The notes under the pieces are model-generated. The model saw only the letters and a list, made by a program, of their open reading frames with translations, ran no database searches and had not been told where the DNA came from. Below, piece after piece: positions 25,856-39,400 of a stretch of DNA of 64,000 nt. The translations under genes and the position numbers were made by a program. How positions within the stretch are numbered: position 1 is the stretch's first letter; each line of letters starts with the position of its first letter. Origin of the DNA: Solenopsis invicta (lineage: Eukaryota; Arthropoda; Insecta; Hymenoptera; Formicidae); contig NC_052671.1 of NCBI RefSeq assembly GCF_016802725.1, forward strand, positions 24,062,728 through 24,126,727, written 5' to 3'.

Positions 25856-27644
25856 TCATTTACCACGACTCTCCGTATTGGTTACATTTCTTTGCGAGTA
25901 AATAGAGCCTTGGGCCAGTCCCCTTAACGGTCCTTTTCGCAATTCGGACTGGGCACCTTTAGCAAGACAATTATGGGTAGAAACTAAACCTGCATCGTGT
26001 CCCACCGCAAGTGATCTTGAAAATGATTGCTTTACCATATTTGGATCCGGCCCTGACCATGGCGCATAATCCGGTCTGTAATTTTTTAGGTAATGTTTAC
26101 AAAGATATTACATGAGAATAATAATGAAATAACATTCAACATACAACAGCAAGTCATTATTCGGCCCCTTTGCTAAATCCGAGTTTGATCCCACTGGCTT
26201 TGTTAAATATGGGGATTTATATTCTTTGTCCTCCGTGGTACTGGTTCCACGTGAAACTCTAATGAAAAATATTTTGTTAGCAAGTATTGACATATTAAAT
26301 TAATAACTTATAATTAAATTATTTTATAATAGTCTAATAATTACATTATATATTATAAAATATTGTATTTAAAACGTAAACACGCGTTTACAGTAAATAA
26401 GTATTATCAAGATAATAACATATATAATCTTAAATAAATGTCTTACTTGGGTATCTCAGTCTTCGTTTTGGACCGTTTCAATTTCTCAGTTTCCATATCT
26501 TTACTTATCTTTTTAATTGGAGAAGCAGTTAATTTTATAGCTTCCATCATTGGTGGACTATCTTTCCGTTCATCGCTTCTACTACTACAATGTTTCACAT
26601 ATATAACTTATGAGATAATATTAATAGATACACAAACGCGTGCGCGCGCGAAAGGTAATTCCCAAATACAAAAAGTTTAAGCTAACAAGAAACATTTTTT
26701 GACTTATTTTATGAAGAAAATGTCTTATAACTATAGCTCCTATTATTTTGTTTCAAAAATACAGGATATCAAAGTTGAAAAAAATACAAAAATTTAGAAA
26801 ATTTAGAAAACGCTCAAAAATATTTTATTCAAATTTTTAGAATTATTTTATTCAATTATTATTCAAAATGGGGTACAATCTATTTAACACTACAAATACT
26901 TTGAAATTAATCAATCAGAACGAAGAATTTTACGAATTGATCAATCAAAAAATGTTTCGTAACATTTGTAGCATCAAATGGATTGTGTCCTGTGTGTGTG
27001 CGCGTGCACGTGTGTGTGCGCGCGAGCGTGATATAGACATTAAGATTTTTTAGTATCGATGAAATATTTGTAGATTCATCAGAGTGTGCGTACAAATAAT
27101 TGTATTAAGCTTTTTTTATTGAAAGAATGGTATGTTACTGTTCGTCCAAGTTTAACCACTTTTTTTTTAAATCCTGAACTAAAACTTCGTAAAAATTGCC
27201 TTTTATTGTTTTGCAGTTAAATATCTTTAAATATTTTTGTGTAGTACTTAAGAATAGCCCTGCATATATAGTGTTCAGCAACTAGTGGGAAAAAATTTAA
27301 GAAATTTGTTTCAAAATGTTTAGATGAAAATCAAGAACAAAATTAAGATTAAGGCTTTGTATTTTAATTATAAATGGTAAAATATCCACGTGCTTTCGGT
27401 ACCTTTTACGAGAATATAATTTTTAAAAGACTTTAAATATTTTAAATTACAAAATCAAGAATAACAAAATTTCAGTAGAGGATTCGCTTTTTAATTATAG
27501 TGTGTCTCAAAATATTCACATGCTTTAGATACTTTTTATATAAATATTTAAACATTTAATTTAAAAAAACAAAGTCTTAACTGCAATTGTCTTCTTATTA
27601 TTCATCTTATTTTATTATCTAAAATAACTCCTTAAATTTTCTCC

Positions 27645-27692
<48 letters not shown>

Positions 27693-30600
27693 CATTATAT
27701 ATTTTATGATTTCTTATATAATGTTGATAGATGAAATATTACCTTTGGCTGCTAGAAGTACATAATGGACGAGTGGCTTCTTCTGCCATTACTATATCTA
27801 ATATAGTTATTGCTCTTTCTTCATCATAATCTACACTATCCATAGCAAGCAGCAGAATTCGATCCGGTATATTTTTATATTTTTCCGTTAAACGTGTTTT
27901 CACTATAATATTTCCTTTCTTAGTCTATTTATCTCCAAATATAAAAATGGAAATCTAAACGAATACGTACACTTATTCTTCTCTTCTAAGCTTTTTATGC
28001 GCGGAGGCGGCGTAGGTGCAGTTGGTTCATCATGTACCTATAGAAACAATTTTATTTAAATATGTAATAAGTAACAATGTACAGATATCACTTTATTTAC
28101 AATTGTGTTCTGAGACTTTGGTTGTAAATCAAATTGATAAATTGAATAGCATTTATATGAAATATAAATGTGGGGTAAAGTAGGATACTATCAAAATTTC
28201 TATGTAGTAGTGAATTTAAAGCAAAATGAAAAACTGTCATCTGTTGCTTATCATGACAGCTCATGTTTCAATTAGCCATTGGAGTTTGTGTACAAACATT
28301 TTGTAGCTGTACGAGACCGATCTTAAAGCCTGATCTACAATATGCTTTTTGCTTCCTATTTCTTACTTTTCGCCTCTTGCTTTCTTGTCTCTTCGCGCAC
28401 TGTTTTACTAACAATCGTGTTTTTTGTCATGTGTTTCTTGTCTTTTCTGAAGTTCTTCAAATTTTATCTCGGACAACAAAGACAAAGAAACATGGTTAGG
28501 TTAAATACGACCACGGTATCGTGGCGATTCGAACATAGTCTGATAAAGAAAATGAAGCTGAGATACAAGTAAACAAAGCTTTTGGCGAATTGTTTGCCAA
28601 TTTTGTGCAAAAAAATCCTTGCCTTTTGTGCATGACGATGTCTCTCGGCTTCGTGTGACAAAAATACAAAAAGCAAGGAAACAAAAAGCAGAAAGCACAA
28701 GACGAAAAGCAAAAATACAAGACAAAACGCAAAGAGCACATTGTAGGTCAGGCTTAAAAGTTATTTTTATAAAGTTTTTCTTGTGTTCATAATACCCATG
28801 ATTTAAGCACGTTTTTTAAGTGTTCAGCAAAGGAAAGTTATGTGCAGTTATCGTTTTTCTATTATTTTTCTAAATAATAAAAAAATGTTGTAGAAACTTA
28901 ATCTAGTTTCGGTAATAAATGATTGGGTGCAAATTAACGTTGTGGAGTAAAGTGGGTTTTTCATGTTTTCTTGAAGGATTAGTGCAAATCAAGAGTTTTT
29001 ATTAATTACTTTGAATGTTATTACTTATACACAGAAAAAATTTAATATTAAACATTACTATAATGTGACAGTAGCTGCGAAGCATCAAAAAATTATAAGT
29101 TTAAATGCTAAAGCCATTATAGAGAGAGAGAGAGATTGCTTTATTTTCAATCATTCATTATTTAGAAGTGTTAATTAAACATAGAAGTCGATTTAAGTTG
29201 GTTTTTATAGTTGTTTTGACTGAATTTCTTTGGTGTCCCACTTTACCCCATTTTTCAAAAGCCCAAAATTTTTCGTTTTTGAAAAATAGCTAAAAATATA
29301 ACTTAAAATCAAAACTTTGAAAATCTGCAATTATAGAAAGTTAGTTTTTTTCGTGCCCTAGTGAAAACAACCATTGATTGTTCAAAAATTCAATTTTTTG
29401 ACACTTCTATGGAGGCAAACAAAAATCCGTCCCACTCTACCCCACATCGCCCTAATATTTAATATTAATGTGACGATACACCTCGTCACGAGTTGCGCAA
29501 CCAACGCGCAACTTGGAGCCATCATTCGTGCTCGCGGACTCGCTTGCGCATCGAAATGCTCGCTCGCATTACCCCCACGTGACAGCGCCCCCACCGGCGA
29601 TCACTGTCCGCGTTGCCGATCTACGCCCGGCGGGTATAAATACTGGCACGACTGAATAGTCGACACCAGTCCTGTCCCGGATCCTCTCCCGAAACCAGAC
29701 CTCAGCTAGGCGCACCTGGCTGTTCCTTCATACAACGCATAGGCGCTCCTATGTGCAGCTGAGTGCTCCCGGTGTGCGGGTGCCTCCTGAATACTCACGA
29801 GAGGCTGTCTGATCTCCGACCTATCCAGACTCCTGCGCCTCACCGCAAGGTACTAGAGATAAGTTTGCGTTCGCCATGCGCCTTTGCGTGCCCGCGATTT
29901 AGATGTAAGTCCATGTCCATCTTGCGCTTCCGCGCAACCCGCAATCTAGTTATAAGTCCACATCCGCCTTACGCCTCCGCACAATCCATAATTTAGCAAT
30001 AAGCTCGACCGCATTCGTTCCGCGTCAAGTCCGTCCTGCGGACCAAGCAGCGATTCCGCGCCGATCAAACGCTTTAGTTAAGAACCGCCCGGTACACCGC
30101 GATTGCATGATCGACCGGGCAATTCATTTAATATATTTGACTAATGTAAGTTGATTGTTTCGTGAATAAACATTTCTTTTTCCATCTAACTAGTTGGTGT
30201 CTCTCGCTTTCTCACTCTGTCTCGGCGAGCGGAGTCCGAGCGAGCAAAGCGTACCGTCACAATGACGCATAAACAGGGACCAGTTTTACAATCTTCGATT
30301 AACTTAATCTGCTAATTTTTTTATCAGAATTGATCAATCAGATTTGTCGTTAAGTAAAATTGACCAAAAATAACCAATCACGGTTGACACTTAATCGGTC
30401 AGTTAAGTTAACCGAAAATTGTGAAACTGGCCCCTATATCATAAGACACTAACTAGCCCAAACAAAAAGCTGGGTTTATCAGGCGTCTAAAGCGGAACTC
30501 GAAGCCGATTTAAACTATCTAGGCCTTAGTAGCGAAGGCACTCTCGCGCATCTACGCCATCGTACAATCGAATACATCGACGCGAACCCCGCGTGCCCAG

Positions 30601-33596
30601 CTCCGTCACGATCAATCCGCCCGAGGCAATAGCTGACCCGCCAACCGCGATGCCGCTCGTAGCTGTGCCATTCGAGACCACGAACCCATCTGACCAAGAT
30701 ATTAAACCAAATCAGGAAGTAGGGGTGCCACTTCGATGGCAGCCCTACTTCCTGATTTGGAAGAACCCTTTGACCTTCTTGGAGCGTATCAAGGAACTAC
30801 GCGAGGAGTACGGGTACTCCGGGGACTAGCTGCTACTGGAATTGGCGGAATTATTACAAGACGATACTCTCCTGTGGTATCGCAACTGCCGGGGTTCGTG
30901 GGCCTCAAAAGATGACTTCAATCGCAACTTCCAGAACCAATTTTTGTCGCGGTAATACCGCGTGCAGTTGACCCTCGAGATCCAGAGCCGGATTCACCGG
31001 ACAAACCGTTCAGCAAGTACGCCGCAGCCCTGTTAATGAGCATGAGGCAAACGGGGGAGGCGAACGGGGGAACTTGACCGACGAACAGACTGAGCGCTTA
31101 GCGGCAAGTCCGGCCATCGCCGTACAACAGAGCAGAGTGCTGCTGGAGCTGTAAATAGAAGAGACACACTTACCTAGAACTGCTTCGCCATCGCCTAATG
31201 AAGAAGAACACAAAGTAAACCTGGGACCGGTCAAGAAGAACGCGTTCAGGCGCCTAAAAGAAGCGTTGACCTCCGCTTCCATCCTCGCCTGCCCGGATTT
31301 CTCTCGTCAGTTTGTGCTGCAAACCGACGCCAACTCGTACGGCCTTGAAGCCGTCCTGACGCAGCACCAAGAGGACGGCAAGCGTGTCATCGCCTACGCG
31401 AATTGCACCCTGAATGGTGCAAAAAACTACAGCACCACGGAGCTCAAATGCCTCGCCGTCGTCTGAGACATCTAAAAGATGCAAGGATACCTGAAGGGAT
31501 ACGCATTTATGGAGGTGAGCAATCACCAATCACCTCGCTAGTTCCAAAAACTGGAAAAATCCACGGGCCGACTCGGCCAATGAATATTCAAATCACAGCA
31601 GTACGACTTCAACATCCGCTATCGGAAGGGTAACGTAAACAATGTGGCCGACGACCTTTCCCGCCAGCTCGAGATCTGTAGGGCCCAGAGAATGGCAAAG
31701 TGCAGCTGATATCACCGGATTTTAACGGAAGTGTGGGTGCGCCCGAGCGACTTTCCCGACTTTCAGATATAGGAACGGACATTTGTTCCGCCACATCGTA
31801 CACGAAATGGACTTCCAGGAGATCGACCTGGACAAACAATGGAAACACTGCGTCCCCCGGAAGGAACAGCCAGATATAATGTGCCGCCATCACGAAGACC
31901 AAACGGCGGGCCACTTTGGGGTCGCAAAACCATCGCCCGCCTAACCAGACTATTATTATATAAAATTAACAAAGTTCTTCTAATCAGCTTCGTTATCCAC
32001 TAGATCATTTTTAATAACATGCTAATCATAAGCCCGAAAATTCAGGTGAAGATAGTCGTAAGTGAGAGATACCTGTACGTTACATATTATACAATAAATA
32101 ATTCATTACCTCTTCATTTTCTTTCTTCTTTGGTACAGCTCTGACAGGAACAGTAGGATTTCGCTTTTCATATCCTAAATCAATTAACCTTTCAGATGCC
32201 TTCTGCACATTATTATCGCTCTGTTCTAGGACATCCAGTAATATCGTTTCGTCCACTTTTGGAAATACATTTTTCAGGTACCTGTACATACATTCCAAAC
32301 ATATAAATGTTTAATATAACTGTGTTGTTGGCTATGTGCGCAACATATAAACATAATGCATTGCATATCATATGGACTTAATATACTTTTTAATATAGAA
32401 TATAAATTATAATTTATTACTAAAACAACGATAATCTAATATAATTTTATTTAAATGTGACTCGTGTATATAGCATTAATGCCATTTGGTGTGCATTCAA
32501 TCAATAAATTGCTCCTACAATATTTGAGAAACGTGTCTTGTCGCTTTATATTATTAATCCGGGAATGGTCATCAAAGATGATTTTTACACTCCAGTAATG
32601 AGAAATTTAAAAAAACTTTGTACAATAATTTTTTTTCTAATCAAAGAAAAATTTATTTATTTTTTTCTCTTTACTTTTTGAAGAAAATACTAAGTAAATC
32701 TATATGCAAAGTAATCTTAAATACTAAATATATAACAATCCACAATGTACAATACAACATATATTAATCAGTAAGAGTAAATTTTAATTGATTATACAAA
32801 AATAAAAACTAACAAGGAAAAAGATAAAAGCGTTCCCCTCCGATTTTGATGAGACTTTAATATATTGGAGTACAGATCAAAATAAGAGATATGTATTTTT
32901 TTATATGTGCCCGTTTTCACTTTTAGGGGGTAAAACATTCCTTTAAAAAAAATTGGTTTTTTTCTTTCAAAGCGTATATGGTCAAAACTATAAGAGATAA
33001 AAAAAAATGTTTTGAATAAAAGGTGAGTAGCTTAAAGAGCACTTCACAACAGCGATAAAAAATTTTTAATATTTTTTAAATTAAAAAAATATAGGGTAAA
33101 AAAATGATTCCCTACCTAAAAGTGAAAACAGACATAAAAAAATACATGTCCCTTATTTTGATTTGTACTACAACGTATTATAAGCTTATCAAAATTGGAG
33201 GGAGACGCTTCTGTCATTTTCCTTGTAATTACATTCTCGGGTTAATAGTATAAATTAATTATTTCAGTTTTATTATTTCAGTTTTATTATTTCAGTAAAC
33301 GAGTTGATGAATCACAAGTCTTTTCATGAATGCATCGTATGCCATTAATGCTCTTAATCATACATTATAAACTTAATAAATTAATAACACATAAAGGATT
33401 AATAATTAACATTGTTTATAATATGTACATGTGATTAGCATCTAAAAATATTCATAAGTTTTCTTTTCTTCTTAACACAAAAAAAAATTATTCAATACAA
33501 TTATCATTAGCTGAACATTTTTAGAATAGAATGTACATGCACATACTATCATGCTTAAATTTTATCTTATTTTGGGATAAACGAGTTTTTCTTCTT

Positions 33597-33648
<52 letters not shown>

Positions 33649-36378
33649 AAAAATAATGTTTTAATCATATTTAAAGAAAATATTGTTAACTATATCTACG
33701 ACAATCAGGGTTGGATAGTAGTTAGATAAGAAGTTAAACTCAAATACACTCGACAGCAAAATTAAAGCATCACCTATTCTAACTTCCCAAAAGCAAAATT
33801 CACTTTGTCAAAAATGATCGTAAAAAAAATGTTCAAAAAAGCATTTTAAAGCTTGAAATCTCTAGTTGCAAATTCATTAAACAATTTACTGATTACTTAC
33901 GAAGCCACACGAATTTAAATGAGGACGTATCAACTCTCAATTTTTATAAACTTTGCAAAGTACCACGACGCAAAATAAAAATTGCACTCAAATACTGTTT
34001 ACAGTATTCGATAGCGTAAATCTTTACCTTTAATTTGAGTACTTGTTGAGCGTTATACAATTTTTATTCACCGAATTATTCAACACTGAAACTCAACAAG
34101 TACGCAAATTAAAGGTAAAAATTGACGCTTTCAAATGCTGTATACTGCATTTGTGTACGATTTTTATTTCACGCCAACTTTCACGTAAAACTTTGCAAAA
34201 TTTGTAAAAATTTTTGAGATTTGACATGTCCCAATTTAAATCGGTGTAGCTTCAGTAATCAAACAATCAGTAAATTGTTTAATAAATTATCAACCTTGAA
34301 ACTAAAGATTTTAAGCTTTAAAATACCTCTTTAAACATTTTTTTATAATCTTTTCTGACAAAGTTATACTCTCTTGAATTTCGCCTATTTTTGAGAGTCA
34401 GAATACTCAAAATAGGTAATGCTTTAATTTTGCTATTAAGTATCTTAAATTAAAAAAGTTAATAACTTTTTAAATTCATTTTTAAACTCACCTTTACAGT
34501 TAGTTAATTTTTAATTTCAACTAGTTATTTTTAAAATACATCAACTTTAATTTATTAACTTGTTTCTAATTAAAAAATTAATTGTAAGAAAAAATATATA
34601 TAAAAGAAAAAATATATATGCCAATATAAAACACAATATTTCTTTATTTCATATATACTTTATTTAAAGAAAAAAAAGTTAAATTTATTTGATAATCTAC
34701 AATCAGCAACATTTTTTAAAATAGTTTTCAGTAATTATACGTTCTACAATTTATTTGTAAAAATAATATTTATTAAATGTTTAAATATTTATTTAAGGTT
34801 CTTAAAATTTATTTTAAATTAATTATTCATTTGAAATACGATTTGTAATGTTTTTTCAAATATTAAAAAAAAACCTTTTAAATGTGAAACAAGTTTTACA
34901 AACCTTACATCAATATCAATCTGCAATATACTTTTTGCTTCTTGTTTCTTGCTTTTGTATGTATTATCTTTTCTACTTTTGCACATTATTTTCAATAATT
35001 GTGTTTCATACCATGTTTTTTGATATTTTGAAGTTCGTTAACTTTTATCTTGCCAATTTCGATAAAACAGTGCGTAAAGAAGCAAAAAGATAATAGGGAA
35101 CAAAAAAAAAAAAAAAACAGAAAACAAAGTGCACATTGTAGGTCTGTCAAAAAAAGTATTTCTTTCAAAGTAAATGTCAAAAAAGTATTTCTTCAAACGT
35201 TAAAATAACTTTTTTAATACGTTAAAATAAATATTCTTCTAATGAAACTGAGAAAACTGTTTATTTTTAAAATTTTAAAAATATTTTAAAAAATATATTT
35301 TTAGAAATATTATTTTGCTGAATAGATCTATATTGTAAATGTTTTGTTACTTAGAATAATCTAATTTTGAAAAATTACATTATAATTTAACATAAATAAT
35401 ATTTTTCATTTTTTTTAATTAAATTTTTAATTTAATTCAATTTAATCTAAATGTAACTTTTAATTGAATTATTTTTTGTCTATGCAAGTTTCAATGTAAC
35501 TAAATTAATTTTTCATTAACTTTAACTTAATTTAAATTTGAAGATATTAACAAACGTTATCTAACCCTGATGAGAATATATAAAAATCGTACATATCTCA
35601 AAATTGTACATACAGCACAGAATACAATATAACATTTCAGCAATATTGCAGCAACATTGTAACACTTCAACAATATTGCAGAAATGTTGCAAAATTGCTG
35701 CAACATTGCTGGAATGTTCTGTGCTGTATAGGTATATTTTATACAAAAATGTAAAAACTCTTTTATTCCCTTAGAAATCTTTTAACAATACAATTCTAAC
35801 ATAACAATGACATCTAATTAACAACGTAAGCTTCAATTTGTGCCATTAAATGACAAACGAAAACAGAACATGAATAATATTGAACAAAAACCAACCTATT
35901 CTAGTTAGCGTAAATTTCATACTATCCAACATCTATGTTATTGCAAACCAGGAAGAAACTGAAAGATAAAAGAAAATAACAAACATCGTAAAATTAGATC
36001 AACATTATCGATCAGAATATTTTTTTTAATTTCTTGAAAACAATAAAAATAAACAATAAAATAAACAACAAGATTAATAATAAGAACCTATTAAACTACA
36101 TTATATAATATTTGCTACCGTGCATAATAAATTATTTTAAAAAATCGGCCAATCTATATGTAAACGATTGCATCTCTAATACTTAATATCTAAATATAGT
36201 TAAAGAAAACCCATACAACACAGAAAGATTGCAGAAACATTGCAGAAATATTTTATAGCAACATGTGATACAAAAATGTTGCGAAATATTGTTGCAATGT
36301 TGCTGTCACATTGCAGCAACGTAAAATGTTTACTCTTAACAATACTACAATACAATATTGCAATAACATTACAGTACA

Positions 36379-36412
<34 letters not shown>

Positions 36413-39400
36413 TTTTTAAATAATATTTTGTAATGCCACGGTAATTAGTGTTTTTAATTTAAATAAACAATTTGTGAGATATATGTATACAAGTAGCAAA
36501 AATTTTAAAAATATTTAAATAAATAAATTTACAATACACTATTAATAACACATTATACAGTCTGTGACAAAAATACGTGATATCCGAAATGAGTGCGCTG
36601 TATGCTAAACATTACGAGACAGTGTTCTTGTCATAATAAAAAATAAAACGTCTTTATCACAAAGCGTAGTAATATCCCCTACTCTTTAATATATATCACA
36701 GTAGTAGAGCAACCTCGTAATTCTTTTTTAAAGCAGTCTAGCCAACACTCTTGTGTGACAGATTGTAATACATGTTATATAGAGGAAAGCGGATCGGACC
36801 TATTTGCAGTTTTTGCTCTTTATAAGACGCAAAAGTCCGATTGTAAAACCAAAGATATCGTTGGAAAGACAATTTAATTCTCTTAATTTTTGCTTAAAAT
36901 CATTTTGACGCATCTCTAACCTGTATTGAACTACAATGGAAAACGTAAAAACGCTTTTTTCAGTCCGATTTGAAGTCACCGGTTCCAAGTCGGTCCACTT
37001 CGATCCAAACCAGACACTTCTATTTTTATTTACTTTTAAACAGAATTAATAAAATAATTTAATGTATTTTTTAAATATTGAGTAAAAACAAGTAATTTGA
37101 CAGTAAAAAAAAAAAAAAAAATTTATTCAGAAAAAACTTGACAATAAAATTCATATTAGAGCTGAAATCAATAAAATTTAATTATTCCGAGTCTGATAAT
37201 TCATAATATTTTACTAATTTAATATTTCTAGGACAGATTTGGTCGGTCAATCACCAGTGCTACGATCAGGTTGCAATTCCGATGTAGAGGTCCGATTTGA
37301 AATCTTTCAAGTTCTTTCAAACTTTGGAACAAATTTTACAATAAATCGCAAATATGATCACAAAATTCGATATTTTTGAATTCTACACTTCTTAATTATC
37401 TTATATCAATTACTTTTGAAAATTTTAATACCTTTTAAATAATGATTTACAAAGATTTTCTATATTTTTTTAAATTTTTACACAAGGGCTGAAAATATAC
37501 ATTCGCGTCTATTCTATGAATGTTATGACAAAGAAGTGTCACATTGCTATCACATGTTCGATGTCTTATAAAGGCTTTACATTACAAATGTGCGCAATAC
37601 AGGCAAATCTGCTTAATCATCTTCATTTAAATTAAAATAGTCCTAATTGGAACATAGTTTGATTTACCCTATTTTCTCCTATAATATGTATTATAATATT
37701 TGCTAATATATTAATAGTGTAATTGCGAATTTATGTAATTGTTACCTTAAATTTTATATTATATAAACGTCCCACAGATTATTCATGATTTAAGTAACAT
37801 TATAATTTTTAGTGTCTCAAAATCATATTAAAATTTAATACAAAAAGTCACAAATTAATCCCAATAAGTCAAAATAAAAACAAAATAAAAAAAATGGCTC
37901 AATAAATTTTGATGAAATTTGCAAGAAAAGTTATCTAGAGTAGAAAAAGTAGAAAGATGACCATGGCAATTTGCCTCAGGTGCTAAAATGCCGATCATAC
38001 AACCTTCAACAAAAAATCAAATTGTAATTTTGTCAACTTTCTTTTTGATAATGTCCTTTATTTTGATAAAATCAATACTTTTAGAGACGTTTTTGAAAAC
38101 ACGTTTTTAGCCAGTTTTTTGAAACTAGAAAGTTTTCCAAGTACACGGGTAGCTAAAACTTTTAGTACGTTTTATAATATGCCATTTCAAACAACCTACT
38201 GCAAAAAATGGCAGTTAACATTTTTGCCATTCAGAAACCTAATCTTTTTGGGCCATCAAAAACTTGAACCAAATCGTCATGGTCATTTTACTTCTTTTAT
38301 CCTAAACAATATCCCTTGCAAATTTCATCAAAACACATTGAATCGTTTTCTACTTCGTTTTTTTTGTCGACCTAATTTGTGGCGCTCTTTCAATTGCAAA
38401 GACAAAATTATAAATTTAAAATGATAAAATTAATTTGTTTTTCAAAATTATAAAATTGAATTACATTATAAGTCAAAACATTTTTAAAATTTTTAAGCAT
38501 TTTAAAAACTAACTTTATGTGACTAAATAACTCATATTTAAATGCAATACAAGACTTTTCTACAATTATAAATTTAATGAATCGGAACATGTGCACGTGT
38601 ACACAAATACTTATACATAAAACTATAGCAGTTTATTTTAACAATGTGTTAAAATATTGCTGCAACGTTATTAAAACCATATTGCATATTTATATTTTAA
38701 TAATGTTCCTGAAATTCCAGCAACATTGCATTGCAATATGCAAGATTATGATGTTGCTGGAATGTAACTGCAGGTTTGTGCAAAAGTTTGTGTCGTATGG
38801 GAAATCTATGATTCCGTACATGCTATCGCTAAATAATGTCGTGTGTATGCGTGAAATATACCATACAGTTATGACAATGCAGGAAAAAAAAGGCAGTGCT
38901 CCTGGAGCTGGTACACTTCCATGGACTATTACAAGATACGATATCAACATCTAGCATCCAGACTGGGTGAAAGAGAAACTGAAACTATGAATAGTTTGGG
39001 CTAAAACCTAAGTTTCATTTTTGGGGAGTTAGGAGCTGGCCGAACTCCGCGAGGCGGACTCAATGTTAAAGCCGCATGTATAGCATGAGCCGGTAGACGC
39101 CATCTCGGGATTGCATAATTTGAATGCACTCCCACGGGTGTGCACGGTCCTGGAGCGCAAAGAGGATTCTTTTCCACCTGGAGAGCACTCATGACCAAAG
39201 CTGCTCTGTTATGGTATCTGAAAGATATCGGCTGTCGACTTAGCACCAGACCTAGCAGTGCCAAATTAAGAGAATGGACGGAAAACGCGGATAAATTGAA
39301 TAAAAAAGAATCAAAGAGAAAAATCAACTATTTCTTGTACACATAGTAATTTTATGTATTAATACTAATATTAATATTAATGTTAATAGAAAAATGTTAA

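Larger units (their letters stand above)
33706..35569. mobile_element. AT-rich hAT-like element with two nested insertions
   Basis: The ends are CAGGGTTGGATAGTAGTTAG and, reversed, CAGGGTTAGATAACG. The 8 bp outside are similar but not identical (ACGACAAT and ATGAGAAT), as expected for an old duplication. It contains a large foldback (33744-34442) and a smaller MITE (34912-35147). Removal of both leaves the AACTTTTAATTTAAC-type sequence shared with 45605-47128, 24358-24890 and about 5670-6165. Confidence 0.7.

Noticed and set aside
28263..28741. Six overlapping Cys/Phe-rich frames
   Set aside because: They lie in the arms of the nested MITE at 28328-28753 and lack any conserved motif.
29374..29996. 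Plus- and minus-strand frames in a GC-rich block
   Set aside because: They fall in a retrotransposon LTR with TATA box and polyadenylation signal; open frames are longer there simply because stop codons are rarer in GC-rich sequence.
38119..38424. 101-codon open frame, and the frame at 38577-38954
   Set aside because: The first runs through the right end of an inverted-repeat element and the second through GCAACATTGC repeats. Both lie in intron 4 of the WW/CUE gene.
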